A DNA stretch of 64,000 nucleotides, from NCBI GenBank assembly GCA_947576945.1, contig CANPTH010000007.1, positions 1 to 64,000 on the forward strand, given 5' to 3'. Below are positions 1-7,788 of this stretch, piece by piece. The translations under genes were made by a program, and so were the position numbers. Below the pieces are notes generated by a model, which saw only the letters and a list, made by a program, of their open reading frames with translations, was not told the origin of the DNA and did not search any database. Source of the DNA: an uncultured Lachnospiraceae bacterium (GTDB taxonomy: Bacteria > Bacillota > Clostridia > Lachnospirales > Lachnospiraceae). Numbering within the stretch: position 1 is the stretch's first letter; each line of letters begins with the position of its first letter.

Positions 1-29
1 TGAGAAAATATGAAAGGATATAAAAAACA

Positions 30-479
30 ATGGTTAAAATTTTATTTGTCTGCCATGGCAATATCTGCCGCAGCACAATGGCCGAGAGCGTTATGACCCA
101 TCTCGTGTGTCAGCGCCATTTGGAGCATCAATTCCAGATCGCTTCCGCAGCCACCAGTCGTGAAGAGATTGGCAATGGCCCCCATTATGGTACCGTAGGT
201 AAACTGCGGTCCGTGGGTATACCTGTTATCCCGCATCGTGCTATACAGATGACGAAGCAGGATTATGACAAGTACGATTATCTGATCGGTATGGATGATG
301 CCAATATCCGAAATATGACCCGCATTGCCGGTGGGGATCCGGAACACAAAATCTACAGATTATTAGAGTTTGCCGGCAGCAGCAGGGCCATCGCTGATCC
401 GTGGTATACCGGGAATTTTGACATAACTTATGAGGATATCATGGAAGGGTGCAGGGCACTTTTGGATACTCTGGTGTAA
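30..479 (+). CDS. Low-molecular-weight protein-tyrosine-phosphatase
   Basis: 149 aa, the usual size for this cytoplasmic family, which hydrolyses phosphotyrosine on proteins. The P-loop C-x5-R-S is at residues 8-15 (CHGNICRS), and the general-acid Asp lies in an ADPWY motif near residue 123. The ATG has an AAAGGA site about 12 nt upstream. It is convergent with the VanY-like gene and shares no operon with it. In many bacteria such enzymes pair with tyrosine kinases of polysaccharide synthesis, but no BY-kinase is visible here, so the link to the surface-glycan loci downstream is only suggestive. Family assignment is secure; the substrate is unknown. Confidence 0.93.
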   Translation: MVKILFVCHGNICRSTMAESVMTHLVCQRHLEHQFQIASAATSREEIGNGPHYGTVGKLRSVGIPVIPHRAIQMTKQDYDKYDYLIGMDDANIRNMTRIAGGDPEHKIYRLLEFAGSSRAIADPWYTGNFDITYEDIMEGCRALLDTLV

Positions 480-490
480 TGTTTCAAAGA

Positions 491-1423
491 TTACTGGTAA
501 GATGTATCAATAACGACCCATTCCCCATTACGCAGCTCATATGACGTTTCGTTCTGCGCAGGTGTTTCCTGTGAATTGGATTCCTGGTCTTGTGAGCCTT
601 GTTCGTTTGAATCTTGAATTTGAGAGCTATCCAGGTATTCTTCCAGACAGATCCCACGCTCATGGATTTCTGTTGCTGCTTCTTTTCCGACATAACGATA
701 GTGCCAGACCTCTTCAGCCACGTTGGTAATATGTGTTTTATTGCCGGGGTAGCGGAAGATAAAGCCGTATTTGTAGCTGTTTTCCTGGAGCCAGAGGTAA
801 ATGTCGTAATTATCTCCATTGATGTCTACAGCAAGTCCTAACTGATGTTCACTGGTGCCGGGTTTGGCAACCCACTGCTGTGCCAGTTCTATTGCTTCGT
901 TTTCAGGGTATCCCTGTTTCTTATATTCTTTGATTTTATCATCATACAGACTTTGCTGCTTTTCAGGAGTCCGGTAGCCGGAAACAACAACAGCCCCTAA
1001 TCCTTCAGCATCTTCCAGCATTTCCATGAGCGGTTTATAAATTCGCGCATCCACTTTTTCGCCTCCAGGTACATTGACCAGATCGATTGGATGATCCATG
1101 TAATCGTCAGGAAGTGAATTCTGGGCGTTTATCAGGATAAGATGCCATGGAGCAGCAGTACGTTGTGTTTCTAATGACTCTGTGCCATTTGGAGGATTAT
1201 CTATCCTGGCCGCAGGGCTTTCGGGTATTGTATTATCAGGAATGATTTCACTGGCAGTAATTACATCAGGGACGCTTTCCTTACCAAAAGCGTTACCGGT
1301 AATGGATACAATGACTGCAAAGCAGCCCGCTATAAGAACGATATGCGGAAGCAGGCGGATCCTTATTTGATATTTGTTATATTTTCTGTACTTACGTTTA
1401 GGAATACTTTTATGTTTTTTCAT
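491..1423 (-). CDS. VanY-like D-alanyl-D-alanine carboxypeptidase (M15B), membrane-anchored
   Basis: 310 aa. One hydrophobic segment near residues 25-45 follows a very basic start, then a linker and an M15 zinc peptidase domain. The zinc-ligand pattern is visible as SEHQLGLAVD (His...Asp) and EVWHYRY (His). The Q/E/S-rich tail of about 40 residues looks disordered. The family removes the terminal D-Ala of peptidoglycan precursors outside the membrane. The start at 1423 was chosen because AAAGGAG precedes it by 7-8 nt and the upstream extension has no such site. It follows the VanS-like kinase on the same strand, separated by a strong hairpin. No D-Ala-D-Lac or D-Ala-D-Ser ligase is nearby, so vancomycin resistance should not be assumed. 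Confidence 0.88.
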   Translation of the reverse strand: MKKHKSIPKRKYRKYNKYQIRIRLLPHIVLIAGCFAVIVSITGNAFGKESVPDVITASEIIPDNTIPESPAARIDNPPNGTESLETQRTAAPWHLILINAQNSLPDDYMDHPIDLVNVPGGEKVDARIYKPLMEMLEDAEGLGAVVVSGYRTPEKQQSLYDDKIKEYKKQGYPENEAIELAQQWVAKPGTSEHQLGLAVDINGDNYDIYLWLQENSYKYGFIFRYPGNKTHITNVAEEVWHYRYVGKEAATEIHERGICLEEYLDSSQIQDSNEQGSQDQESNSQETPAQNETSYELRNGEWVVIDTSYQ

Positions 1424-1451
1424 AGAAATCACACTCCTTTCATTGTGCGTA

Positions 1452-1500
1452 TCAAAAAGCCTTTGTATGGTAATGATTTTACCGGACAAAGGCTTTTTGA
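1452..1500. terminator. Strong bidirectional terminator-like hairpin between VanS-like and VanY-like genes
   Basis: A perfect 15-bp stem (1452-1466 with 1486-1500) encloses a nested GGTAA/TTACC stem. Runs of five T lie on both strands. It sits between the end of the VanS-like gene and the start of the VanY-like gene, only 29 nt before that start. It should end most transcription from vanRS, or act as an attenuator for the carboxypeptidase gene. Confidence 0.7.
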
Positions 1501-1614
1501 TTTTGAATTTTAAAGTGTTATTTTCCTAAGAAAAAATGAAGATTTTATACTTAATTAAACTGCTGATTTTTAATAAGGTATATTTATGGGGGTGATGATG
1601 TCTAAAAGACATGT

Positions 1615-2757
1615 TTATTTGGAAGTGGGGAGCGTAACGGTTAAAACCGTTAATCCGTTTTTGCTGTCAGCAGTGATTGTTCCACCGTGCAAAATTACAA
1701 TTTCTTTTGCGATGGCAAGCCCCACACCTGTGCCGCCGGTGTTTGATGTGCGTGATTCGTCCAGACGATAAAATTTCTCAAACAGTGTTTCCAGTTTATC
1801 ATCTGGAATCGTCTTTCCATGATTGCTGACTGTTACAACAATATGATTCGGGGTTTCTTCTGCATTTACGATTATTTCTGTTCCTGGACTGCTGTAGTTC
1901 ACCGCATTTTTCAGAAGGTTATTAAATACGCGGGCCAGTCTTTCCGGATCACCGTATACTTCCAATGATTCCGGGGCATGGAAAGTGATATAGTTCCCAT
2001 GCTCTGTAAAGAGCGGCATATGTTCATCAATCACCTGTGCCAGTAGATAATAGAGGTCAACGGCTTTGGCGGCAATTGTGATCTGCTGTGTATTATAACA
2101 GGTGATCTCAAAGAACTCATTGATCATCTTCTCAAGGCGGTATGTTTTTTCTAAAGAAATATGGATATATTTTCTTTTGTCTTCCTCAGGAAGATCCTTA
2201 ATCTGCTCCAGCAATCGGAGATAACCGATGATGGAAGTCAAAGGAGTACGGATATCGTGGGCCAGATACATGACCAGCTCATTCTTCCGCTGTTCGGCTG
2301 CCCTTGCTGCCTGTTCCCGCGCTGTCAGGATATTCTGGACTGTGTTCAGTTTTATCTCAAAGGGCTGCATCTCCGGAGAGAGCTGTATCTGTTCTGCTTG
2401 CTCTGCCAGCAGGCAATCGATTCCCTGATTGATCTCTTTAAAATACCGGGTCAGCCAGCGGAACAAAAATATAAGCAGGAACAAAAAAATCAGGATGATT
2501 GCCATTGCAAAAAAGACTTCTTTGAATTTACGAAAATAGTCATTATATATATAAAATGCATCTTCATGGTCAATGTCCGTCCATAATTCAATCAGGCGCA
2601 CCATCCATTCGCCCATCCTCTGTTTCCATAAAAACAGATACAGCATGATAACAATTGCAGTGGAAAGCAGTGCAATTGTACAAAAACGGCGCGTAATCCG
2701 GAGTTGGAAAGCGGTGTAATCCGCATCCTTTTCTTTAGTCTTCAATCTTGTAACCAT
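1615..2757 (-). CDS. VanS-like membrane sensor histidine kinase
   Basis: 380 aa, close to the size of VanS. Two membrane segments (about 25-44 and 81-99) flank a short extracellular loop. They are followed by a HisKA domain with phospho-acceptor His167 in AHDIRTPLTS, then N-box NNLLKNAVNYS and G-box GTGVGLAIAKE of the HATPase domain. The start at 2757 (MVTRLK) has GGGGG just upstream and overlaps the regulator stop by 23 nt, typical of translational coupling; the longer upstream reading frame lies inside the regulator and was discarded. The ligand cannot be read from the sequence. Best read as a cell-wall stress sensor partnering with the VanR-like protein. Confidence 0.9.
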   Translation of the reverse strand: MVTRLKTKEKDADYTAFQLRITRRFCTIALLSTAIVIMLYLFLWKQRMGEWMVRLIELWTDIDHEDAFYIYNDYFRKFKEVFFAMAIILIFLFLLIFLFRWLTRYFKEINQGIDCLLAEQAEQIQLSPEMQPFEIKLNTVQNILTAREQAARAAEQRKNELVMYLAHDIRTPLTSIIGYLRLLEQIKDLPEEDKRKYIHISLEKTYRLEKMINEFFEITCYNTQQITIAAKAVDLYYLLAQVIDEHMPLFTEHGNYITFHAPESLEVYGDPERLARVFNNLLKNAVNYSSPGTEIIVNAEETPNHIVVTVSNHGKTIPDDKLETLFEKFYRLDESRTSNTGGTGVGLAIAKEIVILHGGTITADSKNGLTVLTVTLPTSK

Positions 2758-3433
2758 ACCCCCAGACTGTTTTGATATATTTCGGATTTTCATAAGAGTC
2801 TCCCATCTTTTCCCGCAGGTGCCGGATGTGTGCGGTGATCGTATTGTTGCTTTTGGTGTAATATTCATCCTTCCAGATTTGATGGAACAGCTCTTCAGAG
2901 CTGACAACATTCCCCTTATTTTCACATAAGATTTCTAAAATGGAAAATTCTGTCGGAGTCAGGGAAAGAGGCCGTTCATTTAAGGTACATTTGTGCGCTT
3001 TTACATCCAGGATCAGGCCGGACAGGGCGATAACATCCTCCTTTTTCTCCGGATTGACATTATAGCGCTTATACCTTCTTAGCTGCGCTTTTACTCTGGC
3101 GATCAGTTCCAGCGGTTCAAAAGGCTTTGTCATGTAGTCATCTGCGCCAAGGGAGAGGCCGGTGATCTTGTCCATGCCTTCCCCTTTTGCGGTGAGCATA
3201 ATAATCGGATACCGGTGTTTCTCTCTGATCTGCTGACATAAGGTGAAACCGCTTATGTCTGGAAGCATGATATCCAGAATCGCCAGATCCAGGTCTTCCG
3301 TATGAATACACTGAAGTGCATCTGTTGCATTATAGAATGTGAAAACCTGAAAACCTTCATTAGTAAGATAAAGAGAGATAAGGTCTGCGATCTCTTTTTC
3401 GTCATCAACAATCAGCAATTTATCTTTCGGCAT
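2735..3433 (-). CDS. VanR-like OmpR-family response regulator
   Basis: 232 aa. The N-terminal receiver domain has acidic pocket D10/D11, phospho-acceptor D54 (AILDIMLP) and the conserved Lys in MTKPFEP. A C-terminal winged helix follows, with SLTPTEFSILEILCENKGNVVSS-type recognition text and the terminal KTVWGYGYKIE. From memory of the family, the protein is strikingly similar to VanR of glycopeptide-resistance clusters along its whole length. It is first in the vanRS-like operon and reads away from the phosphate genes. Its targets presumably include the VanY-like gene, but no operator was identified. Confidence 0.92.
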   Translation of the reverse strand: MPKDKLLIVDDEKEIADLISLYLTNEGFQVFTFYNATDALQCIHTEDLDLAILDIMLPDISGFTLCQQIREKHRYPIIMLTAKGEGMDKITGLSLGADDYMTKPFEPLELIARVKAQLRRYKRYNVNPEKKEDVIALSGLILDVKAHKCTLNERPLSLTPTEFSILEILCENKGNVVSSEELFHQIWKDEYYTKSNNTITAHIRHLREKMGDSYENPKYIKTVWGYGYKIED

Positions 3434-3935
3434 AAAATGCTCCTTTCCAAAAATAATATGTATATGCTTGTTCCCTGAAAATATATATTTCTGAATAAAT
3501 TTTGTCTGCAGGGGGCATCTCTTTCAATTTACTATAAATACAGTATTGAAATATGCTTTTTTTTGGTTAGAAAATATTGAGATTTTATTGCGGCCGATAC
3601 AGACGTTAATTGTTTGGGTACTACTGGATATTGTAACAGACGGAAGAGAGCGCCGCAATAATACCTGTCAGATTAAGCTGTCGATTCATCTTTACTTCCA
3701 TGCCGAAGCGCTTTGTGCTGAGGATACGAACAGAATTTCAGATTCAGCGCTGCGATCAACAGAATTTGTGCCGGAGATTCAGTAGATCATTCAGTGAGAA
3801 TTAAGAACAACAGAGCCGCATTTAAAATTTGGAATGGAGACAAGAAGGCGGCGCATAGGCTATATAGAATACGGGAGAAAACTTTTAAAAAGAGCTGCCG
3901 CGGGATGAATACAAGGCAGACGTGAGGTTACATAT
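3434..3935. other. Intergenic region between the VanR-like gene and pstS
   Basis: About 500 nt with no convincing gene. It must hold the divergent promoters of the VanR-like gene and the pst operon. I see no clear -35/-10 pair and no PhoP-type 11-bp repeats upstream of pstS. A weak TATATAGAAT lies near 3861. The one distinctive object is copy A of a dispersed repeat (3684-3782). Confidence 0.6.
3684..3782 (-). repeat. Dispersed intergenic repeat, copy A
   Basis: About 100 nt that aligns, allowing gaps, with the reverse complement of 55991-56119. Shared blocks include CCGAAGCG, GCTGAGGA, CAGAATT, CTGCGATCAA and AGAA-TTGTG. A third relative lies at 41110-41210. The ends carry partly complementary CCGAAGCG and CGCYTCGGC motifs, suggesting a small foldback element. 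A short open frame here has no ribosome site and is not treated as a gene. Confidence 0.6.
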
Positions 3936-4805
3936 TTGACAGGGAAGAAAAATACAGGAAAGAAAAATATTACAGCAGGAATCATGACAGTGATTTTGAT
4001 GTTGGAGATTCTGCTATGGATTTATGATGGTGTATGGAGACCATGTCAGAAATCGGTATTGCCGTCTCAGACAGTGATCATGGCAGGTTCCACGTCCATG
4101 GAGAAGTTTGCCGATATGCTGGCAGAGTGCTATCGGGAGAAGAATTCGCGTGTGAAGGTGACAGCAGAATTTACAGGTTCTTCGGCCGGGATACAGGCGG
4201 TGATGTCGGGCCGGGCCGATATCGGGCTTTCTTCCAGGCCATTGACAGCGGCAGAGAAAGCATCCGGCGCGGCGGCATATGTCATTGCATTGGATGGCAT
4301 TGCGGTGATCACGGATGCGGATAATTCGGTGACGGCGCTGTCCACAAAACAACTGGCGGACATTTACACCGGGCGGATCAGAGACTGGCAGGAGCTTGGC
4401 GGTGGAAAGCAGCCGATTGTGGTGGCAGGCCGGGAGGCAGGGAGCGGTACCAGAAGCGCTTTTGAAGAATTGCTGGGGATCAAAGAATATTGTTATTATG
4501 CAAATGAACTGGATTCTGAGGGGGCAGTGCTGGCGCGGATTGCATCCACACCAGGCGCAGTGGGCTATGTCTCTTTTGACGTACTGGATGACACGGTGCA
4601 TGCGTTGTCCCTGGATGGTGAGGAAGCGACGGCAGAGGCGGTTAAGACAGGCCGCTATCCATTGTGCCGGTCTTTGCTCCTTGTGACGAGAGGGGAACTT
4701 GGAGAACAGCGGCGGCAAGTGCAGGAGATCTTCGGATATTTGCAGACAGAAGAGGGCAGGAAGCTGATATGTGAGGCAGGGCTGATTGTTCCGGATTATC
4801 AGTAA
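3936..4805 (+). CDS. pstS: Phosphate ABC transporter substrate-binding protein PstS
   Basis: 289 aa. An N-terminal hydrophobic segment (about residues 16-30) is followed by a PBP-like domain with phosphate-binding signatures: AGSTSM, FTGSSAGIQA, GLSSRPL and GREAGSGTRSAFEE. It captures phosphate outside the membrane for PstCA. I chose the TTG start at 3936 with GAGG 9 nt upstream; no better ATG precedes the signal segment. No clear lipobox Cys is visible (the Cys after the membrane segment is in VWRPC), so it may be anchored by an uncleaved signal. It is first in the pstSCAB order. Confidence 0.9.
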   Translation: MTGKKNTGKKNITAGIMTVILMLEILLWIYDGVWRPCQKSVLPSQTVIMAGSTSMEKFADMLAECYREKNSRVKVTAEFTGSSAGIQAVMSGRADIGLSSRPLTAAEKASGAAAYVIALDGIAVITDADNSVTALSTKQLADIYTGRIRDWQELGGGKQPIVVAGREAGSGTRSAFEELLGIKEYCYYANELDSEGAVLARIASTPGAVGYVSFDVLDDTVHALSLDGEEATAEAVKTGRYPLCRSLLLVTRGELGEQRRQVQEIFGYLQTEEGRKLICEAGLIVPDYQ

Positions 4806-4954
4806 AAAGAATGCAGAATATGGATTGTACAGGGTGGAATCACAGGGCGGGATTTTCGGAAGACTTTAAGAGCTCCGATGCGTGCCATTGCAGTAAACTG
4901 TTCTGACATGAAGGGACAGCATGAGAAAAATAAACAGGCGGGAAGTATAAGAGC

Positions 4955-5920
4955 ATGGATATAGGGTTACAACAATCAATTTCTGATGTATCACAGGGCA
5001 GGCAGTCTCAGACTCTTACAGGAAAAAGGAACCATACAAGAAGAATAGAAGCCGTGGCCGAATCAATCTTTACATTGTGCGCTTTCTTTGCGGTCTTTGC
5101 GGTTGGTGCAATCACGTTGTATATGATTGCCAATGGTGTACCGGCGGTTTATCGGCTGGGCTTCAGGGAAATCTTCTTTTCTTCTGTGTGGAAGCCTGCG
5201 GCGGAAGATCCATCCTTCGGCATTCTGTATGTGATTTTGGCATCTGTGGTGGGAACTGTACTGGCGGTGTTTCTGGGGGTGCCGGTCGCACTTCTGACGG
5301 CAGTTTTTTTAGCCGAGGCGGCACCCCGGCCGCTGGCGGCAGTAGTACGGCCGGCGATAGAGCTGTTGGCAGGTATTCCGTCTGTTGTTTATGGTCTGTT
5401 GGGGATGATGATCCTGAATCCGCTTATGTACCGTTTGGAACTGTGGCTGTTTCATGACGCTTCGACACACCGGTTTACGGGTGGTGCAAATTTGTTGTCG
5501 GCGGTACTTGTACTGGCGGTGATGATCCTTCCTACGGTTATCAGTGTCAGTGAGACGGCGCTGCGGGCGGTGCCGGATCAGCTGAGGGCGTCTTCCATGG
5601 CGCTTGGCGCTTCAAGGATTCAGACGATTTTCCACGTAGTTCTTCCGGCGGCCAGGCCGGGCATCGTTACGGCAGTGGTGCTGGGTGTGGGCCGGGCAGT
5701 GGGAGAGGCCATGGCGGTGAATCTGGTGTCCGGCGGTGCGGTAAATATGCCGTTACCTTTTTCCTCAGTCAGATTCCTGACCACTGCCATTGTCGGCGAA
5801 ATGGGTTATGCAGAAGGACTGCACCGGCAGGTGCTTTTTACGATCGGGCTGGTGTTGTTTGGGTTTATCATGCTGGTCAATATCTTCCTGCACAGGCTCC
5901 TGCGTGAAGAGGAAGGGTAG
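4955..5920 (+). CDS. pstC: Phosphate ABC transporter permease PstC
   Basis: 321 aa integral membrane protein with about six helices and the PstC/CysTW-type permease domain. The EAA-loop region VGRAVGEAMAVNLVSGG sits in the C-terminal half, and PAIELLAGIPSVVYGLLG is the typical central motif. It forms the membrane channel with PstA. A hydrophilic N-terminal tail of about 35 residues precedes the first helix. It lies 149 nt after pstS in the same direction. Its ribosome site is weak (GGGAAG), so the exact start is less certain than the gene. Confidence 0.93.
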   Translation: MDIGLQQSISDVSQGRQSQTLTGKRNHTRRIEAVAESIFTLCAFFAVFAVGAITLYMIANGVPAVYRLGFREIFFSSVWKPAAEDPSFGILYVILASVVGTVLAVFLGVPVALLTAVFLAEAAPRPLAAVVRPAIELLAGIPSVVYGLLGMMILNPLMYRLELWLFHDASTHRFTGGANLLSAVLVLAVMILPTVISVSETALRAVPDQLRASSMALGASRIQTIFHVVLPAARPGIVTAVVLGVGRAVGEAMAVNLVSGGAVNMPLPFSSVRFLTTAIVGEMGYAEGLHRQVLFTIGLVLFGFIMLVNIFLHRLLREEEG

Positions 5921-6020
5921 ATGTACTTTATAAGATAAGAGCCAGAGAAGAAGCATGAAGGCAGGAAGTCCGGACAGATTTATGGAAAAGGAAACCACCT
6001 TGCGGAAAGGAGAAAAATCC

Positions 6021-6860
6021 ATGTTCAGAAAAATAAAAGATGCCGTCGCGTTTACGCTCATCTATCTTGCAGCCTTTTATGCGGTTTTGCTGTTGTCCGG
6101 AATAATCTTTTATGTTTTTGCGAAAGGGGTTCCTGTTCTTGGGCTTCCCTTTTTTACGACGGTGACCAGTGTGGTAAAGGGGACTGTCGGCATTGCAGGA
6201 AATCTGGTCAATACGGTATATATTGTAGCGCTGACGCTTGTGGTGGCGGTGCCGGCAGGTGTGGGAGCTGCAGTCTGGCTGAACGAGTATGCGGCGCCTG
6301 GAAGATGGGAGCGGCTGATTGAGTTTGCGACGGAGACACTGGCGGGTATCCCGTCCATTGTTTTCGGATTGTTCGGGATGGTGTTTTTCGGCACCACACT
6401 GGGACTTGGCTATTCGATCCTGACCGGGGCGCTGACGCTGTCTTTGATGATACTGCCGCTGATCACACGCAATACACAGGAGGCGCTGCGGGCGGTGCCG
6501 GAAAGTTACCGGAGCGGCGCCATTGGCATGGGCGCCACCAAATGGCATATGATCCGCACGATCCTGCTGCCTTCGGCCATGCCAGGTATCACGACAGGTA
6601 TTCTTCTGGCGGTGGGGCGTATCGTGGGGGAATCGGCGGCGCTGCTTTTTACGGCAGGGAGCGGCTATTTCCTGCCGGACTCCGGAAGTGGATTTTTCCA
6701 TAAGATCATGGAGCCCGGAGGGACGCTCACAGTGCAGATGTATTTAAGCATGGCCAGTGCAGATTACGATGCGGCATTTGGAATCGCGGCGGTATTGCTG
6801 GGAATCGTGCTCACGTTCAATCTTCTCTTAAAGATGCTGGCCCGAAATAAATTATTTTGA
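6021..6860 (+). CDS. pstA: Phosphate ABC transporter permease PstA
   Basis: 279 aa, six predicted membrane helices. The motif ATETLAGIPSIVFGLFGMVFFG parallels that of PstC, and the EAA-type loop reads AVGRIVGESAALLFTAG. The start at 6021 (MFRKIK) is supported by GGAAAGGAG 8 nt upstream; a longer in-frame extension from 5955 lacks such a site. It lies 100 nt after pstC and 47 nt before pstB. With PstC it forms the phosphate channel. Confidence 0.93.
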   Translation: MFRKIKDAVAFTLIYLAAFYAVLLLSGIIFYVFAKGVPVLGLPFFTTVTSVVKGTVGIAGNLVNTVYIVALTLVVAVPAGVGAAVWLNEYAAPGRWERLIEFATETLAGIPSIVFGLFGMVFFGTTLGLGYSILTGALTLSLMILPLITRNTQEALRAVPESYRSGAIGMGATKWHMIRTILLPSAMPGITTGILLAVGRIVGESAALLFTAGSGYFLPDSGSGFFHKIMEPGGTLTVQMYLSMASADYDAAFGIAAVLLGIVLTFNLLLKMLARNKLF

Positions 6861-6907
6861 GGAGTAGAGTTTTTTGAACAAGATTCAGGCAGGAATGGAA
6901 GAGTTTA

Positions 6908-7666
6908 ATGAATGACGTCAAGGTAGAGATAATCGATCTGAACCTGTACTACGGGATGCACCATGCACTGAAAGCAGTCACCATGGATATCCGGGCAGGT
7001 GCGGTGACGGCGTTGATCGGGCCTTCGGGATGCGGCAAATCCACCTTCCTGAAGACTCTGAACCGGATGAATGACCTGATACAGGGGGTAAAGATCACGG
7101 GCCGGGTCTGTCTGGATGGTGAGGAGATTTACGCGCCCGGCGTGGACGTGACGGCGCTGCGACGGCGGGTGGGTATGGTATTCCAGCAACCCAATCCTTT
7201 TCCGATGAGCATCTATGACAACATTGCTTACGGACCGAGAACGCATGGGGAGAAGAACAGGGCCAGACTGGACGAGATTGTGGAAAGGAGTCTGCGGCAG
7301 GCGGCTGTCTGGGAGGAGACGAAAGACCGGCTGAAAAGAACGGCGCTGGGGCTTTCCGGCGGGCAGCAGCAGCGGCTGTGCATTGCCCGCGCACTGGCGG
7401 TGGAACCGGAAGTGCTGTTGATGGATGAACCAACATCGGCGCTGGATCCGGTTTCGACACTTAAAATAGAAGAACTGCTTTTGCAGCTGAAAAAAAGCTA
7501 TACCATCGTTATCGTCACCCACAATATGCAGCAGGCTGCGCGGGTGTCGGATGATACCGCCTTTTTTCTGGCGGGTGAGGTGGTTGAGTGGGGCTGTACC
7601 CGGAATCTTTTTTCCAAAGCGAAGGATAGAAGAACCAGGGACTATATCGCGGGCAGATACGGCTAA
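6908..7666 (+). CDS. pstB: Phosphate ABC transporter ATP-binding protein PstB
   Basis: 252 aa cytoplasmic ATPase. Walker A is GPSGCGKST near residue 37, the signature is [15 protein letters not shown], and Walker B is [13 protein letters not shown], with an H-loop His in VTHNMQQA. The length and the Asn-rich KTLNRMNDL after Walker A are typical of PstB. It is last of the pstSCAB genes. No phoU gene follows, although the family usually has one; a PhoU-like tail is instead fused to the downstream cotransporter. Confidence 0.95.
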   Translation: MNDVKVEIIDLNLYYGMHHALKAVTMDIRAGAVTALIGPSGCGKSTFLKTLNRMNDLIQGVKITGRVCLDGEEIYAPGVDVTALRRRVGMVFQQPNPFPMSIYDNIAYGPRTHGEKNRARLDEIVERSLRQAAVWEETKDRLKRTALGLSGGQQQRLCIARALAVEPEVLLMDEPTSALDPVSTLKIEELLLQLKKSYTIVIVTHNMQQAARVSDDTAFFLAGEVVEWGCTRNLFSKAKDRRTRDYIAGRYG

Positions 7667-7675
7667 AGTGCCTGT

Positions 7676-7703
7676 TTTACGTATATTTTACATTTCCTTT
7701 ACA
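7676..7703 (+). promoter_or_regulatory. Candidate PhoP box (three TTTACR repeats, 11-bp period)
   Basis: TTTACG at 7676, TTTACA at 7687 and TTTACA at 7698 are spaced exactly 11 bp apart. Established Bacillus-type PhoP sites are direct TT(A/C/T)ACA-like repeats spaced by about 5 bp, which this matches. The site lies 86 nt upstream of the Na+/Pi cotransporter start. It suggests phosphate-starvation control by the PhoP-like regulator encoded two kilobases downstream. Confidence 0.6.
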
Positions 7704-7788
7704 ATTACATGATAGTGGTGCGGATAAATTCATGATAACGTCAAACCATAATAGCAATAGTAGTTTTGGTTGTGATGAGGAGGTTATC

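Noticed and set aside
491-3433. Glycopeptide-resistance cluster
   Set aside because: Regulator, kinase and carboxypeptidase only; the ligase and dehydrogenase/racemase genes needed for resistance are absent.
3546-3785. 79-codon frame upstream of pstS
   Set aside because: No ribosome site; its second half is the dispersed repeat copy A read as protein.
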